This document shows positions 6,921 through 9,719 of a stretch of 9,719 nucleotides of DNA, piece by piece. The translations under genes and the position numbers were made by a program. The notes beneath the pieces are model-generated. The model searched no databases and was not told where the DNA came from. It worked only from the letters and a program-made list of their open reading frames with translations. Source of the DNA: Spirochaetales bacterium (GTDB lineage Bacteria > Spirochaetota > Spirochaetia > DSM-27196 > PWMO01); contig SKLB01000013.1 in NCBI GenBank assembly GCA_007123465.1, positions 1 to 9,719 of the forward strand. The letters run 5' to 3'. Position 1 is the stretch's first letter; each line of letters opens with the position of its first letter.

Positions 6921-7755
6921 TGAGTACCCAGTCGTAATCGTGCCTGGGCCGCGGCCGATAGCGGTTGTTGGAGTAGCGGCGCAAATCGGCTGCCAACTGG
7001 TCCGCAGCGTACTGCAGCATGTGCGCAACAACGCCTTCGATATCGCCACCAAAATCCACCTGGTACCAGTCAAAAATGCTGGACATGTACAGCCGGTTAT
7101 CCTCAAAGCGCGCGCCGCGGGGATGATTGATGTACTCGCGCGCGGCCTGTTCAAACAGGTCACGGTAGTTCTCAGCCGTAAACGCTACCGGTTGCAGATT
7201 GGGACAGCCGATGCTGGCACAGTTTACCGCGTAGTGTATCCGCTCGTCCTGCCAGATTGGCCGTATTACGCGGTGTTCAATGTCGTTCAGTGACATTGCT
7301 TCTCCTTCCACGATAACCAGTTCCGCATCCCACGGGTGGCGATTGAAGACCGATCCCGATATCCCGATATCGCGAATTGAATCCACCGGGTAATGCTCCA
7401 GGATCAACTCAATGGTAACCGCGTTGTACAGATTGAGCCAGTAGGCCATCTGCTCATCGCGGTTGAGCCCGGAGACCTGCACCGTCTCGAGATCGGCAAT
7501 ATAGCTCTGCAACAGCGCCCTGTCCTCCGCGCTCACTTGACCGTACCGAACACGGTTGACCCCAGACGGATGATCCGTCACCAGATAGCGGTCCAGCAAC
7601 GCTTCCCATCGCGTGTGGTCAATCTCGACAGCGCTGGTTGGGTCGTGCGCCTCCCAGCGCGGCCACAACTCGGCTTGCGGTGCAGCGACAAGCGCCCCCG
7701 TCGACAGAACAAGCATCAATATAAAAACGCTGAGGCGAACAACGATCTGTTTCAT
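6910..7755 (-). CDS. Exported DUF547-domain protein
   Basis: This 281-residue protein has an N-terminal signal peptide: Lys2 and Arg7 with a hydrophobic core (8-24) and a possible cleavage site after AA (24-25). It is therefore likely periplasmic or surface-exposed. The DUF547 hallmarks are visible: YWLNLYNAVTI (105-115), the basic/aromatic NRHPWD segment (138-143), LNDIEHRVIRP (156-166) and the Cys motif YAVNCASIGCPNLQP (175-189). DUF547 has no firmly established biochemical role to my knowledge. ATG 7755 is preferred over an in-frame ATG 8 codons upstream because AGGAGG (7769-7764) lies exactly 8 bases before it and would be inside the longer version. It overlaps the marR gene by 11 bases and forms an operon with it, so the regulator may respond to something this protein helps handle. 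Confidence 0.88.
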   Translation of the reverse strand: MKQIVVRLSVFILMLVLSTGALVAAPQAELWPRWEAHDPTSAVEIDHTRWEALLDRYLVTDHPSGVNRVRYGQVSAEDRALLQSYIADLETVQVSGLNRDEQMAYWLNLYNAVTIELILEHYPVDSIRDIGISGSVFNRHPWDAELVIVEGEAMSLNDIEHRVIRPIWQDERIHYAVNCASIGCPNLQPVAFTAENYRDLFEQAAREYINHPRGARFEDNRLYMSSIFDWYQVDFGGDIEGVVAHMLQYAADQLAADLRRYSNNRYRPRPRHDYDWVLNEP

Positions 7756-7787
7756 ACACAACACCTCCTGCATCGCCAAGACAATAC

Positions 7788-7799
7788 GTGTATATACAA
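7788..7799. promoter_or_regulatory. Candidate operator in the DUF547-marR promoter region
   Basis: Read on the minus strand this is TTGTATATACAC, one base off the pattern TTGTA-N2-TACAA found at the importer promoter; its inner ten bases TGTATATACA are a perfect palindrome. Another TTGTA half-site lies immediately upstream on the minus strand (7805-7801). It is well placed for autoregulation of the marR operon. The element overlaps AT-rich sequence that could itself be the -10 box. Confidence 0.35.
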
Positions 7800-7819
7800 T
7801 TACAACATTCGCAGTCGAA
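7791..7819 (-). promoter_or_regulatory. Possible promoter of the DUF547-marR operon
   Basis: TATATA (7796-7791) is a fair -10 candidate, with TTCGAC (7819-7814) 17 bases upstream as a poor -35 (2 of 6). An alternative -10, TGTAAT (7804-7799), has TGGACT as a better -35 but only 15 bases away. A promoter is expected in the 106-base gap between the methyltransferase and DUF547 genes, but its exact position is uncertain. A weak -35 would be compatible with a need for an activator. Confidence 0.3.
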
Positions 7820-7861
7820 AGTCCAGTCCGATAGACGCATTTGGATCAAAACAGAGCGCGA

Positions 7862-8698
7862 TCAGTCGATTCCCACCTGCTCGCCGAGGCCGGGATCGTA
7901 GAGGTTCTCGGTTTGCGCCTCGGACTTGTGCGCCCTCAGACGCACAAACCCGATATGCGATCCACGATCACGGTCGAGCGCTTCAGCGACCGAAGGGAAG
8001 ATGTTCCTCCCGGACAGCTCAAGTGCACGCTCAAAATCGCGCCAGTGGCGCCAGCCCTCCGGCATAGTGTCTGCGCTAACCTCGCAGACTGCAGCGCAGC
8101 GGCGCCAGCGGGCCAGCCATTCAGCGGCGGTATGAAAGCTCCAGCAGTCGTTCTCCCAGAAGCAGCTGCCGTTGGCCTGCGGTTGCAGCAGATGCTGCGG
8201 CGGCTGGTCGCTGATCGGCTGCATCAGGCCGGGAACCACCACCGCGAGCTGCCCGGCCGGCCGCACAAACCGACTCAGATAACTGAGATACAGCACGTCG
8301 GTGCCGAAATAATGGTAGGCGTCGATCGAGACAACCGCGTCGAAAAACCCCGCGGCAAACGGAATCGCGTGGGCTTCCATGCGCAGCGGTATCACGCGCT
8401 CAGCAACACCGGCGGCCTGAACGCGCTGCCAGTTGTTATCCGGGCCAATCCACAGATCCGCGGCCCACACGGTTACACCGTACTCGCGCGCCAGAAACAT
8501 GCTGGAGATCGCACGGCCGCAGCCCAAATCAAGCACGCGCATGCCGGACTTGAGATCAAGCTCGCTGCTGAGCCACTCGGCAAGCCAGACGGCGTTGGGC
8601 CCCATCTGGTTTTCGAGCATCCAGTCGTGATCGTAGTGCCGCGAACGCGGAAACTCGGGCTTGTCCAGCAGTGCAGTCAGTTCGGTCTTTTCACTCAT
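7862..8698 (-). CDS. Class I SAM-dependent methyltransferase
   Basis: This 278-residue cytoplasmic enzyme transfers a methyl group from S-adenosylmethionine to an unidentified acceptor. Motif I VLDLGCGRA (55-63) is textbook, the acidic residue after the second strand is Asp81 in WAADLW, and FDAVVSIDAYHYF (119-131) with the following VRPAGQLAVVVPG (145-157) form the rest of the Rossmann-like fold. The N-terminal RHYDHDWMLENQMGPN block (20-35) resembles uncharacterised methyltransferases I associate with small-molecule substrates. The C-terminal 100 residues, rich in Trp and Cys, probably bind the acceptor. The ATG overlaps the stop codon of an upstream 38-codon ORF as ATGA and has no strong ribosome site of its own, so translation seems coupled. 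No terminator is visible downstream; the DUF547 gene begins 106 bases further on. Confidence 0.88.
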   Translation of the reverse strand: MSEKTELTALLDKPEFPRSRHYDHDWMLENQMGPNAVWLAEWLSSELDLKSGMRVLDLGCGRAISSMFLAREYGVTVWAADLWIGPDNNWQRVQAAGVAERVIPLRMEAHAIPFAAGFFDAVVSIDAYHYFGTDVLYLSYLSRFVRPAGQLAVVVPGLMQPISDQPPQHLLQPQANGSCFWENDCWSFHTAAEWLARWRRCAAVCEVSADTMPEGWRHWRDFERALELSGRNIFPSVAEALDRDRGSHIGFVRLRAHKSEAQTENLYDPGLGEQVGID

Positions 8699-8811
8699 CC
8701 TGTTGTCAACCGTGGCCCACCGGCGCGGTAGCGCTTCAGGTGCTTCTGCAGCTCGTAAACCCGCTGATCGGCCAACTGCAGCAGTCTATCGAGGTATTCA
8801 CGGGTGTCCAT
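8695..8811 (-). CDS. Small hypothetical protein (38 aa) coupled to the methyltransferase
   Basis: A 38-codon reading frame begins ATG GAC ACC (8811) and ends in a TGA overlapping the methyltransferase ATG (ATGA, 8698-8695). It is too short for ordinary ORF listing. The product is highly charged and largely helical in character, with the segment EYLDRLLQLADQRVYELQKH (5-24) showing leucines spaced as in an amphipathic helix or short coiled coil, and a basic tail KRYRAGGPR. I do not recognise a family. The four-base overlap and the coil-like composition argue for a real gene, possibly a small partner or leader peptide for the methyltransferase. There is no clear ribosome site; the predicted promoter would give an almost leaderless message. 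It could instead be untranslated leader. Confidence 0.5.
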   Translation of the reverse strand: MDTREYLDRLLQLADQRVYELQKHLKRYRAGGPRLTTG

Positions 8812-8818
8812 GGATCAC

Positions 8819-8847
8819 ATAGTGAGTATCCGGCAGGAACGTGTCAA
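8819..8847 (-). promoter_or_regulatory. Possible promoter of the small ORF-methyltransferase unit
   Basis: On the minus strand a perfect TTGACA (8847-8842) is followed after 17 bases by CACTAT (8824-8819), which keeps the key A and final T of a -10 box. Only 7 bases then separate the -10 box from the ATG at 8811, so transcription would start at or next to the start codon, giving a leaderless mRNA. This agrees with the lack of a ribosome site. The -35 begins 4 bases beyond the tRNA 3' end. Confidence 0.4.
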
Positions 8848-8850
8848 CAA

Positions 8851-8924
<74 letters not shown>

Positions 8925-8936
8925 CGGAAAGATAGC

Positions 8937-8961
8937 GCAACGCTACAGGGAACAGCGTTGC
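8937..8961. repeat. 8-bp inverted repeat in front of the tRNA gene
   Basis: GCAACGCT (8937-8944) and AGCGTTGC (8954-8961) are perfect reverse complements around a 9-base loop. On the minus strand the repeat lies 140 bases after the OmpA-family stop and directly before the tRNA. Only a poor T-rich stretch (ATCTTTCC) follows, so it may be a weak terminator for the OmpA-family gene or a regulatory palindrome inside the tRNA promoter. Confidence 0.45.
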
Positions 8962-8969
8962 TCTGTCAA
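8942..8969 (-). promoter_or_regulatory. Predicted promoter of tRNA-Arg
   Basis: On the minus strand a perfect TTGACA (8969-8964) is followed after 16 bases by TGTAGC (8947-8942), a weak -10 with 3 of 6 matches. Between it and the expected start lies GTTGCGC, a GC-rich stretch of the sort seen in stringently controlled stable-RNA promoters. Transcription would start about 10 bases before the mature tRNA, a usual distance. Confidence 0.45.
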
Positions 8970-9101
8970 TACAACCAGCAGCACCGTCTCCACCATTGAT
9001 GCGCTGGACCGTCTGCGGCCGCAGCGGAATCGGCGCCACGCTGGAGTTCCTGCATGACGGAGGAGCGATTGCCTGACTGACCATCCCCGTTCGGGCCTCG
9101 C
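8970..9101. other. Apparently non-coding spacer between the OmpA-family gene and the tRNA promoter
   Basis: I see no supported gene in these 132 bases. A 25-codon plus-strand frame (8999-9076) has no ribosome site. A perfect 12-base palindrome CTGCGGCCGCAG (9013-9024) is present but is not followed by a T-run on either strand. Confidence 0.5.
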
Positions 9102-9719
9102 CTACTCCAGAATCGTAATCTCGACACGTCGGTTCTGCGCGCGTCCCTCTGCGGTAGTATTATCGGCTACTGGTTCGCTGCCGCCGCGCCCCTCGTAGAT
9201 GAAGCGTTGCGCAGCTATCCCGCGCGAGACAAGCTCTCCGATCACAGTCTCGGCGCGCTCGACCGAGAGCCGATACTGGTTTTCTGCCAGGCCGACATCG
9301 GCGGTATGCCCGACAACCAGCAGACTCGCGTCCGCTACCGACTGCAGCGCACGCGCCAGCGCGTCGAGGGTCTTTCCCTGTCCCGGCAGCATAGCAGCCT
9401 GATCGGCAACGAATAGGATATCCGACAGCGTCAGTGTAAGTCCCGCGCTGCTCTCGCTCACTGCAATGCGCTTCTGCTCGAGGGTACGCCGCATCCGGGC
9501 ATCGATGTGCTGTGTGTCCAGCGGCGCTGAACGGCTATTCCAGGTCAGCGAGAAGCCGCGAAACGCGATTGCCGGTCCGTTGTGATAGCGGTGCTGCTGC
9601 TCGATTATATCGCGCAGCAGCACCAGTTCGCCGCTGGCAGCGTCGAGCAGGATTGTCAGCTCATGGCTGCCGCTGACCGCGGCCAGCTCGGGATCGCCTG
9701 CTTGATCGAGACCGCCGGA
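9102..9719 (-). CDS. OmpA-family peptidoglycan-associated protein (5' end outside the window)
   Basis: The frame is open from the right edge, giving the last 205 residues; the true start lies beyond the window. Visible residues 1-90 include a DAASGELV-like strand-rich region and AIAFRGFSLTW (51-61), which I associate with spirochaetal OmpA-domain proteins. The OmpA-like domain occupies about 95-205: ILFVAD (101-106), GHTADVG (137-143), NQYRLSVERAETV (147-159), RGIAAQRF (166-173), and GRAQNRRVEI (192-201) near the C-terminus. Such domains anchor proteins to the cell wall from the periplasmic side. The Asp that normally follows GHT and contacts diaminopimelate is Ala here, with Asp shifted one place, while the Arg of the LSxxRA motif is kept. 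The gene reads toward the tRNA, and no strong terminator separates them. Confidence 0.85.
   Translation of the reverse strand, partial: SGGLDQAGDPELAAVSGSHELTILLDAASGELVLLRDIIEQQHRYHNGPAIAFRGFSLTWNSRSAPLDTQHIDARMRRTLEQKRIAVSESSAGLTLTLSDILFVADQAAMLPGQGKTLDALARALQSVADASLLVVGHTADVGLAENQYRLSVERAETVIGELVSRGIAAQRFIYEGRGGSEPVADNTTAEGRAQNRRVEITILE

Noticed and set aside
6921..7163. Long N-terminal extension of the MarR regulator
   Set aside because: It lies inside the DUF547 gene in another frame and has no MarR-like features; the fold begins at ATG 6920.
8999..9076. 25-codon plus-strand ORF in the spacer beside the OmpA-family gene
   Set aside because: It has no ribosome site or promoter, no recognisable product and no coupling to a neighbour.

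Overview
The window is GC-rich bacterial DNA (about 60% GC by eye), densely packed with genes. The encoded proteins suggest a Gram-negative (diderm) bacterium: an ABC importer with a lipoprotein binding subunit, an OmpA-type peptidoglycan-binding protein and a membrane-anchored HD-GYP protein. The OmpA domain reads GHTADVG where most bacteria have GHTDxxG. I associate that variant with spirochaetes, so a high-GC Spirochaetaceae-like host is my best inference, but the window does not prove it. There is no sign of phage, transposon, CRISPR or recent insertion; this looks like ordinary chromosome.

Left part, plus strand. A promoter (about 25-53) precedes a membrane-anchored HD-GYP protein (96-1817), which is followed after 27 bases by a flavodoxin-fold NAD(P)H/FMN oxidoreductase (1845-2582). 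A second promoter (2609-2638) then drives a tightly overlapping four-gene ABC importer operon: ATPase (2662-3630), YnjB-type binding lipoprotein (3617-4840) and two separate permeases (4833-5657, 5650-6450). The binding protein clearly resembles E. coli YnjB, whose substrate is unknown. The permease, fused into one YnjC polypeptide in E. coli, is split here, and the ATPase is of the longer PotA/MalK type with a C-terminal regulatory region.

Right part, minus strand. Converging on the importer operon with an 8-base gap is a two-gene unit: an exported DUF547 protein (7755-6910) overlapping a MarR-family regulator (6920-6459). Upstream of it lie a class I SAM-dependent methyltransferase (8698-7862), an unlisted 38-codon small ORF coupled to it by an ATGA overlap (8811-8695), a tRNA-Arg(CCG) gene without an encoded CCA end (8924-8851), and the 3' part of an OmpA-family gene that runs off the right edge (9719-9102).

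The most interesting reading is regulatory. A short palindrome of form TTGTA-N2-TACAA lies on the -10 region of the importer promoter. One-mismatch versions lie just upstream of the DUF547-marR unit and at the predicted start of HD-GYP transcription. The MarR protein is a natural candidate to bind them, which would tie these units into one small regulon. I did not find convincing evidence of a wholly new biological system.
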